Assembly (NCBI GenBank): GCA_905480335.1
Contig: CAJQPY010000011.1
Coordinates: forward strand, 62,001-126,000
Reading direction: 5' to 3'
Origin: an uncultured Ilumatobacter sp.
GTDB taxonomy: Bacteria > Actinomycetota > Acidimicrobiia > Acidimicrobiales > Ilumatobacteraceae
DNA: 64,000 bases
Below, piece after piece: positions 44,711 through 54,506 of this stretch. A program made the translations under genes and the position numbers. Positions within the stretch are counted from its first letter, which is position 1, and every line of letters starts with the position of its first letter. The notes under the pieces are model-generated. The model saw nothing but the letters and a program-made list of their open reading frames with translations. It ran no database searches and had not been told where the DNA came from.

Positions 44711-45319
44711 ATGGCAGGCACGTATACCGCACCGGTCCAGTTGCTGATAGACGAGCTCGGCCGTCTTCCTGGGGTTGGCCCGAAGTCCGCGCAGCGGATC
44801 GCTTTCCACCTTTTGAAGATTCCGGCCGACGACGTCACACGTCTGGCCGACGCGATCATGGACGCGAAGCAGCGCGTGCGGTTCTGCGAGCGGTGCTTTA
44901 ACGTCGCCGACGACACGCTCTGCCCCATCTGCAAGGATGAGTCGCGCGACTCATCGGTCGTGTGTGTGGTGGAGGAATCGCGAGACATTGTGGCGCTCGA
45001 GAAGACTGGGGAGTTTCGTGGCCGCTACCACGTGCTGCTCGGTGCGATGAGCCCGCTCGAGGGGATCGGCCCCGAGCAGCTCAAGATTCGCGAACTGGTA
45101 GCGCGCATCGAACCGGAGAGCATCGACGAGATCATCCTCTGCACGAACCCGAACACCGAGGGAGAGGTAACCGCGATGTATCTCGCCCGTCTACTCAAGC
45201 CGATCGGCTTAGACGTCACCCGTATCGCCAGCGGGCTTCCCGTCGGTGGAGATCTCGAGTATGCCGACGAACTTACGCTCGGCCGAGCGCTCGAGGGTCG
45301 GCGTAGTGTGGTCGACTGA
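44711..45319 (+). CDS. recR: Recombination protein RecR
   Basis: A 202-aa protein: N-terminal HhH ([20 protein letters not shown]), a four-Cys zinc finger ([16 protein letters not shown]) and a Toprim domain ([19 protein letters not shown] with [18 protein letters not shown]), closing with [15 protein letters not shown]. It works with RecF/RecO in gap repair. It follows dnaX by one base, but the ybaB/ebfC gene usually found between the two is missing. Confidence 0.96.
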   Translation: MAGTYTAPVQLLIDELGRLPGVGPKSAQRIAFHLLKIPADDVTRLADAIMDAKQRVRFCERCFNVADDTLCPICKDESRDSSVVCVVEESRDIVALEKTGEFRGRYHVLLGAMSPLEGIGPEQLKIRELVARIEPESIDEIILCTNPNTEGEVTAMYLARLLKPIGLDVTRIASGLPVGGDLEYADELTLGRALEGRRSVVD

Positions 45320-45715
45320 GTAATTCCTCCGGTCGGCCCGGCGTAGATGCGATAGCCCCCAAAAAGAACGGAGGCCCTATCTCCCCAAACCGGTAGCGGG
45401 CGGGCGGGCCGCTTCTGATTGACGGTGCCTCAGACGAGGATGACCGCAATGCCAGGCGGCCCGTCGGTGAGTTCTGGGTGTTGACGACAACTCGATCAAC
45501 ACGCTGCACTTCCGTTGTGTAAGGGGGTTTTCGATCTCGTTATTTCGCAACAAATCCATCTCGCCGCCAGAGTTGTCGGTCTTCATCAGATGGGGACGAT
45601 GAGCATTCGAGACTTGACCCTCGGCCATTTTGTGTGCCCGGAAGTGGCCAAGCTTCAGCTCTTATCAAGCGTCGATGCTGTACTCGCGGAGAGCCGGCCC
45701 TCCCGCAGCCTGTGC
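45320..45715. other. Intergenic stretch between recR and the thiolase gene
   Basis: About 395 bp between two converging genes. Short frames occur on both strands but none has a start signal and composition like its neighbours. CCTCCG at about 45326 and CGGAGG at about 45369 could pair over a long loop. No RNA gene recognised. Confidence 0.5.
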
Positions 45716-46906
<1,191 letters not shown>

Positions 46907-46926
46907 GGTTCCAACGTAGCCGCGCC

Positions 46927-46940
46927 TTACCCGCCGGTAA
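46927..46940. promoter_or_regulatory. Operator 1, TTACC-N4-GGTAA, at the thiolase promoter
   Basis: A perfect inverted repeat TTACCCGCCGGTAA. It begins 9 bp upstream of the thiolase -10 box (minus strand 46918-46913), within the -35/-10 spacer, where a bound repressor would block polymerase. Its twin at 46974-46989 has the same arms and N4 spacing. Confidence 0.7.
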
Positions 46941-46973
46941 CATTTTGGGAGCATGGTCGCCTTGGATCACCCG

Positions 46974-46989
46974 GTTACCGCTCGGTAAC
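46974..46989. promoter_or_regulatory. Operator 2, GTTACCG-CT-CGGTAAC, at the ccr promoter
   Basis: A perfect 16-bp inverted repeat containing the same TTACC-N4-GGTAA core as operator 1. It overlaps the proposed ccr -10 box TAACGT (46986-46991), which is followed by 6 nt and the ATG at 46998. The two operator centres are 48 bp apart. Confidence 0.72.
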
Positions 46990-46997
46990 GTCGCGAT

Positions 46998-48332
46998 ATG
47001 CAGCAGATTCTCGAAGCCATCCAGGCAGGCGCCAGCAGCGACGAGTTCGCCAATCTTGTGATCCCCGAGAGCTATCGGGCCGCTTTTGTGAAGCGCGACG
47101 AAACCGCGATGTTCGATGGCATCGACTCGTGGGACAAGGACCCGCGTAAGTCGCTCCACGTCGACGACGTCGCCACCCCAGAACTTGCTCCCGACGAGGT
47201 GTACGTCGCGGTGATGGCATCGAGCATCAACTTCAACACCGTGTGGACATCGATCTTTGAGCCATTGCCGACATTCGGGTTCCTCGACAAGATGGGTCGT
47301 CAGAACGAGTGGGGTAAGCGCCACTCGTTGCCGTACCACGTGGTGGGTTCCGATGCGTCGGGCGTGGTGGTCCACGTGGGCTCAGCGGTGCGGAACTGGA
47401 AGCCAGGCGACCGCGTCACCGTGCACTGCAATTACGTCGACGATCAGGATCCGAGCGCGCACAACGACTCGATGCTCGCCTCCAACCAGCTGATCTGGGG
47501 TTTCGAGACGAACTTCGGTGGGCTTGCTGACCTCGCGGTCGTCAAGGCCAATCAACTTATGCCGAAGCCGACTCATCTGTCGTGGGAAGAAGCAGCGGTG
47601 AACGCGCTGTGCAGCTCCACTTCGTATCGGATGCTTGTGGGCGATCACGGCGCGCGGATGAAGCAGGGCGACAGTGTGCTCATCTGGGGTGCGACGGGTG
47701 GTATCGGTGGCTACGCCGTCCAGTACGTCCTCAACGGTGGGGGCACGCCGATCGGAGTCGTTTCGTCACCTGAGCGTGCTGAGCTCCTCAACAAGATGGG
47801 GTGCGAGGCGGTCATCGACCGCCGTGCGGAGAACTACCAGTTCTGGTCCGACGAGCACACACAGGATGAGTCGGAGTGGCGACGCTTCGGCAAGAGGATC
47901 CGTGAACTTAATGGTGGCGAGGACGTCGACATCGTGTTTGAGCACCCTGGTCGCTCCACCATGGGGGCATCTGTCTTCGCCGCTAAGCGCGGCGGAACGA
48001 TCGTTACGTGTGCGGCGACGTCGGGGTACATGGTTGAGTTCGACAACCGCCATTTCTGGATGAAGCTGAAGAAGCTGCTGTCGTCGCATTTCGCGAACTA
48101 CGCCGAGGCCTACGCTGCCAACAAGCTGCTCAATCAGGGTCGGGTCCAGCCGTTGCTAACCGCAACCTACGATCTCGAGCACGTCGGCGACGCTGCGCTG
48201 TCAGTGCATCACAACGAAGCCGAGGGCAAGCTCGGCGTCCTGTGTCTCGCACCGGAGAAGAACATGGGTATCGACGACCCGGCGAAACGCGAACGCATCG
48301 GCGAGGAAAAGATCACCATCTTCCGTTCCTGA
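46998..48332 (+). CDS. ccr: Crotonyl-CoA carboxylase/reductase
   Basis: A 444-aa MDR-superfamily enzyme of the Ccr group, which reductively carboxylates crotonyl-CoA to ethylmalonyl-CoA with NADPH. The family's N-terminal block SINFNTVWTSIFEPLPTF and the Rossmann motif IWGATGGIGGYAVQYVLNGG are clear, and FEHPGRSTMGASVF is a typical active-site region. Length is normal. With the divergent thiolase it suggests acetyl-CoA assimilation through ethylmalonyl-CoA, although Ccr also feeds polyketide extender pools. Confidence 0.94.
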   Translation: MQQILEAIQAGASSDEFANLVIPESYRAAFVKRDETAMFDGIDSWDKDPRKSLHVDDVATPELAPDEVYVAVMASSINFNTVWTSIFEPLPTFGFLDKMGRQNEWGKRHSLPYHVVGSDASGVVVHVGSAVRNWKPGDRVTVHCNYVDDQDPSAHNDSMLASNQLIWGFETNFGGLADLAVVKANQLMPKPTHLSWEEAAVNALCSSTSYRMLVGDHGARMKQGDSVLIWGATGGIGGYAVQYVLNGGGTPIGVVSSPERAELLNKMGCEAVIDRRAENYQFWSDEHTQDESEWRRFGKRIRELNGGEDVDIVFEHPGRSTMGASVFAAKRGGTIVTCAATSGYMVEFDNRHFWMKLKKLLSSHFANYAEAYAANKLLNQGRVQPLLTATYDLEHVGDAALSVHHNEAEGKLGVLCLAPEKNMGIDDPAKRERIGEEKITIFRS

Positions 48333-48379
48333 CCTGCTCGCGCGGATCGCTGCGTGCTTTCTGCTGGCAGACTCCTGCG

Positions 48380-49018
48380 GTGACCGACATCGCTGCGCTG
48401 TTGATCGACATGGACGGGACGATCGTTGACTCCGAGCCGTACTGGATTGCGAGCGAACACGCGCTCGTTGCCGAATTCGGAGGCACCTGGGGTGCCGAAG
48501 ATGCGCACTCGGTCGTCGGGTTCGATCTGCTCGATGCCGCTGTCGAGTTGCGTGATCGCGGTGGTGTCGACCTTGAGCCGCCGGTGATCGTCGATCGGCT
48601 CCTCGACAGCGTGATCGCGAAGTGCGCAGAGGAACTGCCCTGGCGTCCGGGAGCGCGCGAGCTATTGATCGAAGCACGCGATGCCGGCGTCCCGTGCGTC
48701 CTGGTGACGATGTCGTGGCGCCGTCTCGCTGACGCTGTGCTCGCCGAGGCGCCGCAGGGTGTTTTCGTTGGTTCAGTCACCGGCGACGAGGTCGCGAACG
48801 GTAAGCCCGCACCTGACCCCTATCTTGCCGCAGCTGAGCTCATCGGAGTCGACCCCGCCGATTGTGTTGCAATCGAGGACTCGCCGACCGGTGTCGCATC
48901 GGCGCTGGCCGCCGGCTGTCGCACTGTCGCAGTTCCGCATGTCGTCGACATCGAACCACGAGCCGGGCTCATGGTGCTGTCGACGCTCGCCGGAGCAAAA
49001 TTAGCCGACTTCGCTTGA
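48380..49018 (+). CDS. HAD-superfamily phosphatase (phosphoglucomutase-like)
   Basis: A 212-aa HAD hydrolase: motif I LLIDMDGTIVDSE, a helical cap, motif II at CVLVTMS, motif III GKPAPDP and motif IV CVAIEDSPTG. This set fits phosphoglycolate phosphatase/beta-phosphoglucomutase-type enzymes. Start GTG 48380 is 47 bp after ccr; the longer reading from 48242 lies over ccr. Substrate unknown. Confidence 0.85.
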   Translation: MTDIAALLIDMDGTIVDSEPYWIASEHALVAEFGGTWGAEDAHSVVGFDLLDAAVELRDRGGVDLEPPVIVDRLLDSVIAKCAEELPWRPGARELLIEARDAGVPCVLVTMSWRRLADAVLAEAPQGVFVGSVTGDEVANGKPAPDPYLAAAELIGVDPADCVAIEDSPTGVASALAAGCRTVAVPHVVDIEPRAGLMVLSTLAGAKLADFA

Positions 49019-49148
49019 CCGAAGGTCGCGCCGATTGGGCGAGCAGACCCAGGTCGCGTGTCGCGCGCTGCGGGGGTCACTGTGCACGCAGTAGCAGCTT
49101 GGTCTGTCGATCACAGTCGACGACCTTCGAGCGGAGCCCGCTGAACAG

Positions 49149-49195
49149 TTTGTTCCGGTCGGGATGCGAACTGTGTGAGCATCCCGACCGACAAA
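49149..49195. terminator. Long near-perfect stem-loop downstream of the HAD gene
   Basis: Twelve uninterrupted base pairs (49156-49167 with 49079+100-49190, i.e. CGGTCGGGATGC with GCATCCCGACCG) enclose an 11-nt loop. A 2-nt bulge is followed by five more pairs (TTTGT with ACAAA). There is no long U-tract, so it may be a bidirectional terminator, an RNA element or a protein site. A weaker hairpin (ATCGCTG/CAGCGAT) follows at 49237-49256. Confidence 0.55.
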
Positions 49196-49273
49196 CAAGT
49201 AACGAGTCGGGCGGCAAACTCAGGGATGCTGTGCTGATCGCTGACCGGCCAGCGATTTGTCGAGATCCGATGG

Positions 49274-50219
49274 TTATCCGTCGGTGAGTTGTCGACTGGT
49301 TTCGGGCGCCATCGTGCACCGGATCGAAATGAGCGGAGCGCTCAGCACTGCACGGTCAGGTGAAACGAGCCGTGATAATTCTTCCTTCGTCATCCAAGAT
49401 CCTGATGAATTCTCCTTTGGGGAAGTGTTTCGAGGGGAAGTCACTGCAGTGCGAATTTTCGAAGCGTTGGTTCCGCCAGATACGACGCTGGCGCAATCGC
49501 GGACGTTACGGTTGAAATGACCTCGTACTGACCTTCGAAAAGCCCCAGTGCGCCGACAACTTTGGCGGAGCCTTGCGCGAGAGAGCCATCGGACTTCACC
49601 ACGACCCAAAGACTGTAGGCGTCAATCTCTGCTGCAAGTAGGGCGCCAACTTCGGCCTCGGTGTAGTGGCGGTCGGCGTGGGTGTGGCCGATGGTGTAAC
49701 CAACGACGTCGACCAGGACGTCGGCGGCACCGGAATCTGAGGTCGTCTCAACCCAGACCTGAATCTTGCCGTTGTTCAGGTTGACGTTGGCTGCACTGGG
49801 TTCTATCGAATCGATCGTGAAGTTCACCGTGGAGGTCGTGGGGACACCGGTTGCGCCCCCTGGCCGCAGGGATACGAACTCTCTATCGATCGGTCGCACC
49901 ACCGTGGCTTTGACGAGCACACCGGTGGCATCGGCGGGGACGACGGTCTTTTTATCCCCGGGGCCGACGGGTATCGAACCGGTGACTTGGTGGTCGCGCA
50001 GGGTGGCGTTGGCGAATCGGTCGGACCGCCTGAGCCCGATGCCTTCACGGGCGTCGAGGATGCGTTCCGCGGCGACAGTGATGGTGACTGGCTGGTCATC
50101 GCTATCGATGGTGGCGTACGCGATGCCAATACACCCGGCTCGAACGTGATCGCAACAGCAGCGCCTATGGCACTCCATCGAGTGCGCAAACTCGCGAGAT
50201 TCGGTCGCTTCAATAACAT
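49274..50219 (-). pseudogene. Secreted surface protein with two frameshifts
   Basis: The reading is continuous only if two single bases are restored. Frame 1 (from ATG 50219) encodes a signal peptide (LRTRWSAIGAAVAITF). Near 50145 it shifts to a second frame encoding the GIAYATIDSDDQ start, a domain with ERILDAREGIGLRR and VLVDVVGYTIGHTHADRHYTE, and SLWVVVKSDGSLAQG. At about 49520 it shifts again to FNRNVRDCASVVSGG and an end at 49274. Each shift fits one missing base at a short homopolymer. Such domains occur in Acidimicrobiia exported proteins; function unknown. Either a decaying gene or consensus errors. Confidence 0.65.
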
Positions 50220-50376
50220 CGTCTGCTCCCCTCGGAGTGTTAGAGACCGATAGCCGAATTATCGTCAGACGTATAACGGTCGAGCGAGCGGCGAAAAGCG
50301 CGTGACCATGAATGCGGCGCACGGCCGAAAGCGTTCGATGCGTCAGCTTTCGGTGCTCGCGAGGGTGCCGTCGACT

Positions 50377-51453
50377 TCAGTTGTACTGGTCGAGGATCGC
50401 TGATTCGGTCACCCGCGCCAGCGTTTCGCGCACTTCAGCCGCCGTGACGCTGTCGATGCCGTCGACCTGAGACAGATCGTCGACCGTGGCCCGTTGGAGC
50501 TTCGAAAGTCCGTCGAAGTGGTCGGCGATCGCCTCGGCCGACTCCGACGACAGCCGCTTAGTCCGGTTTAGGAGCCGCAGCCCGCGTGGGGTCACCGACG
50601 TCGCCAGGTCGTCGTCGTCGGTCATCCGGTGCAGCGCCTCGGCAGCATGTCGGAGATGATGGATCTCGTCGTCGGTGAGGCGCGACATGCGCCCGAGTGT
50701 CTCGGCTGCCGTGCGATCGTCGGCGACGTAGTCCTGGACGACCAGATCGAGCTCGTCGTCGATCTCGCCGTAGAGCTCGTCCAGCTGGAGTCGCAGCAGT
50801 CGGGCATCGACGCCGAGCTCGACGATCATCAATTCGATTTCGTCGGCGATGCGGTGGACCATTTCGCCGCGCTGGACGACTGCGGCGACGTCGCGCAGCG
50901 TGGCCATGTCCTCGACCTCGACTGCGGTGAGGCTTGCGATCGCGTCGTCGAGGCGGATCTTGTACCGTTCGAGCGTCTGCAGCGCTTGGTTGGCCCGCTC
51001 GAGAAGCCGTCCGATCTCTTGCAGCTGGCGCTTGCCGCCACCGGCGTAGACGTTGATGACGCCCATCTCCTCGCTGGCCGACACGACGGGAACGGCGAGG
51101 GACCGGGCGACGCGCTCGGCGGTCCGGTGACGGGTGCCGGTTTCGCTCGTCGGGACGGTCGGGTCGGGCACGAGGTGCACGTTCGCGCGGGCGATCCGGC
51201 CGCCGTCCGCTGAAATGATGATCGCGCCGTCCATCTTCGCAAGCTCCGAGAGTCGTTGCGGGCTGTACGGTGCGTCGACGAGAAACCCGCCGGAGCAGAT
51301 CGACAGCACGTCGGGTCCATCGTCGAGCACGAGCAACGCACCCGCCTTGGCACGCACGACGCGGTCGATGCCGTCGCGGAGTGGAGTGCCCGGGGAGATG
51401 CGAGACAGCGCGTCGCGCATCTGCTCGTTCGCGCTCCCAAACCGCAGTTCCAT
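50377..51453 (-). CDS. disA: Diadenylate cyclase DisA
   Basis: A 358-aa protein that makes c-di-AMP from two ATP and scans DNA for branched structures. The DAC domain has D75-G76-A77 and R108-H109-R110 (GTRHRTAER), both catalytic motifs intact. A helical spine follows, then a C-terminal HhH domain (LSQVDGIDSVTAAEVRETL). A TAGACT box 6 nt before ATG indicates a leaderless mRNA. It is 71 bp from the CMD-family gene and in the same broad strand run as radA, its usual neighbour. Confidence 0.95.
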   Translation of the reverse strand: MELRFGSANEQMRDALSRISPGTPLRDGIDRVVRAKAGALLVLDDGPDVLSICSGGFLVDAPYSPQRLSELAKMDGAIIISADGGRIARANVHLVPDPTVPTSETGTRHRTAERVARSLAVPVVSASEEMGVINVYAGGGKRQLQEIGRLLERANQALQTLERYKIRLDDAIASLTAVEVEDMATLRDVAAVVQRGEMVHRIADEIELMIVELGVDARLLRLQLDELYGEIDDELDLVVQDYVADDRTAAETLGRMSRLTDDEIHHLRHAAEALHRMTDDDDLATSVTPRGLRLLNRTKRLSSESAEAIADHFDGLSKLQRATVDDLSQVDGIDSVTAAEVRETLARVTESAILDQYN

Positions 51454-51524
51454 GAGTGAAGTCTAGGTGCTGACAGTTGAAGACGATCGGGGGAAGCTCG
51501 TTGACGGACGGCGGCCGCTGGTGA

Positions 51525-52109
51525 TCACTGAGTCGTCGGAAACCCCGGGATGCCGTCGTCGAGCTGGACGCCCGTGCTGTTCAAGAACCCGGAGACCAAC
51601 CGATAGAAGCCGGCAACGACCAACAACTCGACGAGCTGCGCGTCGTCCCACCGGCGGGCCAGGTCCGACCACGTGGCGTCGGTGACGCAGTCGTCGGCGT
51701 GCAGTTCGTCGGCGAGTGCGATGAGCGCGAGGTCATCTGCTGACCAGTCATGGCGATCGGGAGCACGGGTGAGCGCTGCGATCTCATCGTCGGTCAGCCC
51801 GCAGTCGCGTCCGATGACGGTGTGCTGGCCAAATTCGTACTCGGCACGAGCATTGGCTCCGACGCGGAGGATCACCAGTTCACGCTCACGCGCAGGCAAC
51901 ATGCCCTTGTTGAGCAGAAAACCGCCCAACAGGTTGAAGCGCTTGAGCAGCTTTGGGTGTTTCCCGAGAGTGCCGAAGATGTTGAGTGGCTGCCCGTCAT
52001 GGGTGAGTGCAGTGGCCATGATCTCAGCGAGTTCGCCGTCGAATTCGGTGAGCGGTTCGATGCGGGGCTCGGTCGGTCGAACGAGCTCGGCGAAAGGTTC
52101 AGCGGTCAT
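51525..52109 (-). CDS. Carboxymuconolactone-decarboxylase-family protein
   Basis: A 194-aa helical protein of the CMD/AhpD-like superfamily: RERELVILRVGANARAEYEFGQH is the family core and DDEIAALTRAPDRHDWSADD follows. The CxxC of peroxidase AhpD is absent (A and E in those positions), so it is not a thiol peroxidase; decarboxylase or unknown chemistry is possible. Start ATG 52109; a longer frame upstream runs over radA. Confidence 0.8.
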   Translation of the reverse strand: MTAEPFAELVRPTEPRIEPLTEFDGELAEIMATALTHDGQPLNIFGTLGKHPKLLKRFNLLGGFLLNKGMLPARERELVILRVGANARAEYEFGQHTVIGRDCGLTDDEIAALTRAPDRHDWSADDLALIALADELHADDCVTDATWSDLARRWDDAQLVELLVVAGFYRLVSGFLNSTGVQLDDGIPGFPTTQ

Positions 52110-52206
52110 GGCGACGAACGTACTGTTCGTTGCGCCGGGGACAGGACTCGGGTGGCGCTCGGCCTTCAGCTGCCGGCCGGGGACGTGTGGGCGTTCCGGT
52201 CGGGCG

Positions 52207-53586
52207 TCATTGGTTGAGTCCGGCCTTGCGAAGCGCCTCGACCAGTGTCGCGACACGGATGAGTCGCACGCCGTTGAGCCCATCATCCGGTTCAGGTGAC
52301 TTTGCGGGAACGATGACGCTACGAAATCCGAGTCGTGCGGCTTCGGTGACCCGGCGCGGCGCGTGGCCGACCTGGCGTACCTCGCCGCCGAGCCCGACCT
52401 CGCCGAACACGGCCATGTCAGCCGGAAGCGGGATGTCGTGCATTGCGCTCGCAACGGCGAGGCAGATGCCGAGGTCTAGGCCGGGTTCGGTCAGCTTCGC
52501 GCCCCCCGCAGCGGACGCGTAGACGTCTTGGTTGCCCACCTTGACCCGCCCGCGCTGGCCGAGAACGGCCATGAGCATCGATAGTCGACTGCCGTCGATG
52601 CCTTGCGCGCTGCGGCGCTTCGGGACATTCTCCAGTCCTGGAGAGGTGAGCGCCTGCAGTTCGACAACGATCGGTCGTCGACCCTCCATGGTCGGCACGA
52701 CTGCGGATCCGGGGATGCCGGTGCGCCGGTCGGCGAGGAACATCGTGGACGGATCGGGAACAGCGACGAGGCCGGCGCCGACCATCTCGAACAACCCCAG
52801 TTCGTTCGTCGGCCCGAAGCGGTGTTTGACGGCTCGCAGAAGACGCAGCGCGTGGTGCCGATCTCCCTCGAATTGGAGCACGGTGTCGACGACATGCTCG
52901 AGGACGCGCGGCCCAGCGAGGTTGCCGTCCTTGGTGACATGGCCGACCAGCACGATGGCGATGTCGCGCTCCTTCGCCTCGTTCACTAGACGGTTCGCGC
53001 AGCCGCGCACCTGCCCGACCGAGCCGGGTGCCGAGGATAGATCGGGGTCGACCATCGTCTGAATCGAGTCGATCACGACCAACGCCGGCTTGGTCTCGTC
53101 GATTGCTTGAATGACATGGGGGAGCGACGTTTCCGCGTGGAGCCACAGATCAGGCCGGATCGCATCGAGGCGTTCGGCACGCAGTCGGACCTGCGTGGCG
53201 CTCTCTTCGGCGCTGACGTACAGAGTCGTGTCTTCGCGAGCGGCGAGGAGTTGGAGTAGGAGTGTGCTCTTGCCGATTCCGGGTTCGCCGCCGAGCAACG
53301 TGACGGAGCCAGAGACGAGGCCGCCTCCGAGTACGGCGTCCAGTTCGTCGATGCCGGTCGAGATCGGGCGTGACGTGTCAGACCGGATCTCGCCGATCCT
53401 GGCGGGACCGGACCGGTTGGTCGGCGCCAAAGAGACCAGCGAGAGATCGGCCGGCCCACCGAACAGCTCCTCGACCAGGGTGTTCCAGTCACCGCACTCC
53501 GCACACCGGCCGGCCCATTTCGGAGTCTGCGCGCCGCATTCCGAGCAGGCGAACATGGTCTTAATCTTCGGCGACTTCGAGGCCAT
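52207..53586 (-). CDS. radA: DNA repair protein RadA (Sms)
   Basis: A 459-aa RecA-like helicase that extends recombination branches. Zinc finger C14/C17/C28/C31, Walker A GEPGIGKST (100-108), and a C-terminal Lon-like domain (DLGICLAVASAMHD, VFGEVGLGGEVR). The hallmark KNRFG motif reads K254-H-R-F-G, with His for Asn. Start ATG 53586; a different-frame ATG at 53594 would not give RadA. The 15-bp element shared with rmuC lies 19 nt upstream. Confidence 0.94.
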   Translation of the reverse strand: MASKSPKIKTMFACSECGAQTPKWAGRCAECGDWNTLVEELFGGPADLSLVSLAPTNRSGPARIGEIRSDTSRPISTGIDELDAVLGGGLVSGSVTLLGGEPGIGKSTLLLQLLAAREDTTLYVSAEESATQVRLRAERLDAIRPDLWLHAETSLPHVIQAIDETKPALVVIDSIQTMVDPDLSSAPGSVGQVRGCANRLVNEAKERDIAIVLVGHVTKDGNLAGPRVLEHVVDTVLQFEGDRHHALRLLRAVKHRFGPTNELGLFEMVGAGLVAVPDPSTMFLADRRTGIPGSAVVPTMEGRRPIVVELQALTSPGLENVPKRRSAQGIDGSRLSMLMAVLGQRGRVKVGNQDVYASAAGGAKLTEPGLDLGICLAVASAMHDIPLPADMAVFGEVGLGGEVRQVGHAPRRVTEAARLGFRSVIVPAKSPEPDDGLNGVRLIRVATLVEALRKAGLNQ

Positions 53587-53604
53587 TGGCCCATCGTGCG
53601 CACA

Positions 53605-53619
53605 GGGGTACTCCAGAGT
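53605..53619 (-). promoter_or_regulatory. 15-bp element upstream of radA, shared with rmuC
   Basis: ACTCTGGAGTACCCC on the minus strand, identical to the copy before rmuC at 32179-32193, and similarly placed just before the start codon. Two DNA-repair genes 21 kb apart sharing this 15-mer suggests a common promoter element. Confidence 0.4.
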
Positions 53620-53692
53620 CTGCGCCGGGCGCCGGTGCAACGCCCCGGGATCAATCTGGTGTCTGACACCAGGTGTGACACGGACTGGGGCG

Positions 53693-54409
53693 TCAGTCGA
53701 ACGGGACGACTTTGCCCCGATCGATCGAGATCCAGTCCCGAGCTTCGAGGTACGGGTGCAACCGATCGGCGATGACCTCACCGTGGGTGCGGTTCTTGGG
53801 ACGCTGCAGTTCGAACAGGTACGGGTACTCGAGCCAAGCGACCGTGGCACCCCAAAGGTGAAGCGCTGCGGCGCCGCTCGGCGGGTCAAGGACGACCGGT
53901 CCAAAGAAACACTCGGGGTTACCGTCGTCGTTGAGAAACTCGGGAAAGAACAACGTCGGCACCCCGTATCCACCGGCCTGCACCACACGGTCGTGCTCGG
54001 CGTGTACCTCGTCGTGGGTGGTCTGGTCAGCGATTGCAGCGTCAACGATCGTCGGGTCCAGCCCTAACTCTTCGAGTAGATGCCGAGCAACCAACGGGTC
54101 GTGCGGCTTGAAGCCCTCTTCGTGAAGGGCGCGGCCTGCACGCTGGTACCACCGATCGAGGTCGTCCATCGACGTCCGGCGCAGCAGTGCCCCGATCCGC
54201 ATCATCGACCAGCCGTAGGACCAGTCCCGCTCCCACGGGTGCTTCCTACCCTCCCGACGGTTGATCTCTTCGAGGCTGAAGAATTTCCAGTTGATCGTCA
54301 GGCCAAGCTGTGCTCGCACCTCACGAATCCACTTCGAAGTTTGGTATGCGAACGGGCACATGACGTCGAAGTGAAAGTCAACGACGGTTGGAGTTGCCGC
54401 TTCGGTCAT
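53693..54409 (-). CDS. DsbA-fold oxidoreductase-like protein
   Basis: A 238-aa thioredoxin-fold protein of the DsbA/FrnE type. The active-site position is [10 protein letters not shown], so only the first Cys of CxxC remains (CPFA), as in glutathione-transferase-kappa and some mycothiol-dependent enzymes. Helical insert in the middle and [13 protein letters not shown] as the cis-Pro block. No signal peptide, hence cytoplasmic. Substrate unknown. Confidence 0.78.
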   Translation of the reverse strand: MTEAATPTVVDFHFDVMCPFAYQTSKWIREVRAQLGLTINWKFFSLEEINRREGRKHPWERDWSYGWSMMRIGALLRRTSMDDLDRWYQRAGRALHEEGFKPHDPLVARHLLEELGLDPTIVDAAIADQTTHDEVHAEHDRVVQAGGYGVPTLFFPEFLNDDGNPECFFGPVVLDPPSGAAALHLWGATVAWLEYPYLFELQRPKNRTHGEVIADRLHPYLEARDWISIDRGKVVPFD

Positions 54410-54506
54410 CCTCTAACGATGCCACAATCAGGGCCGCTTCTCGGCAGCCAGTGTGCCGCAGGCACGCCGGGCGAAGTGACGCTAGATCCCGCCGCCGCTG
54501 CAGAGA

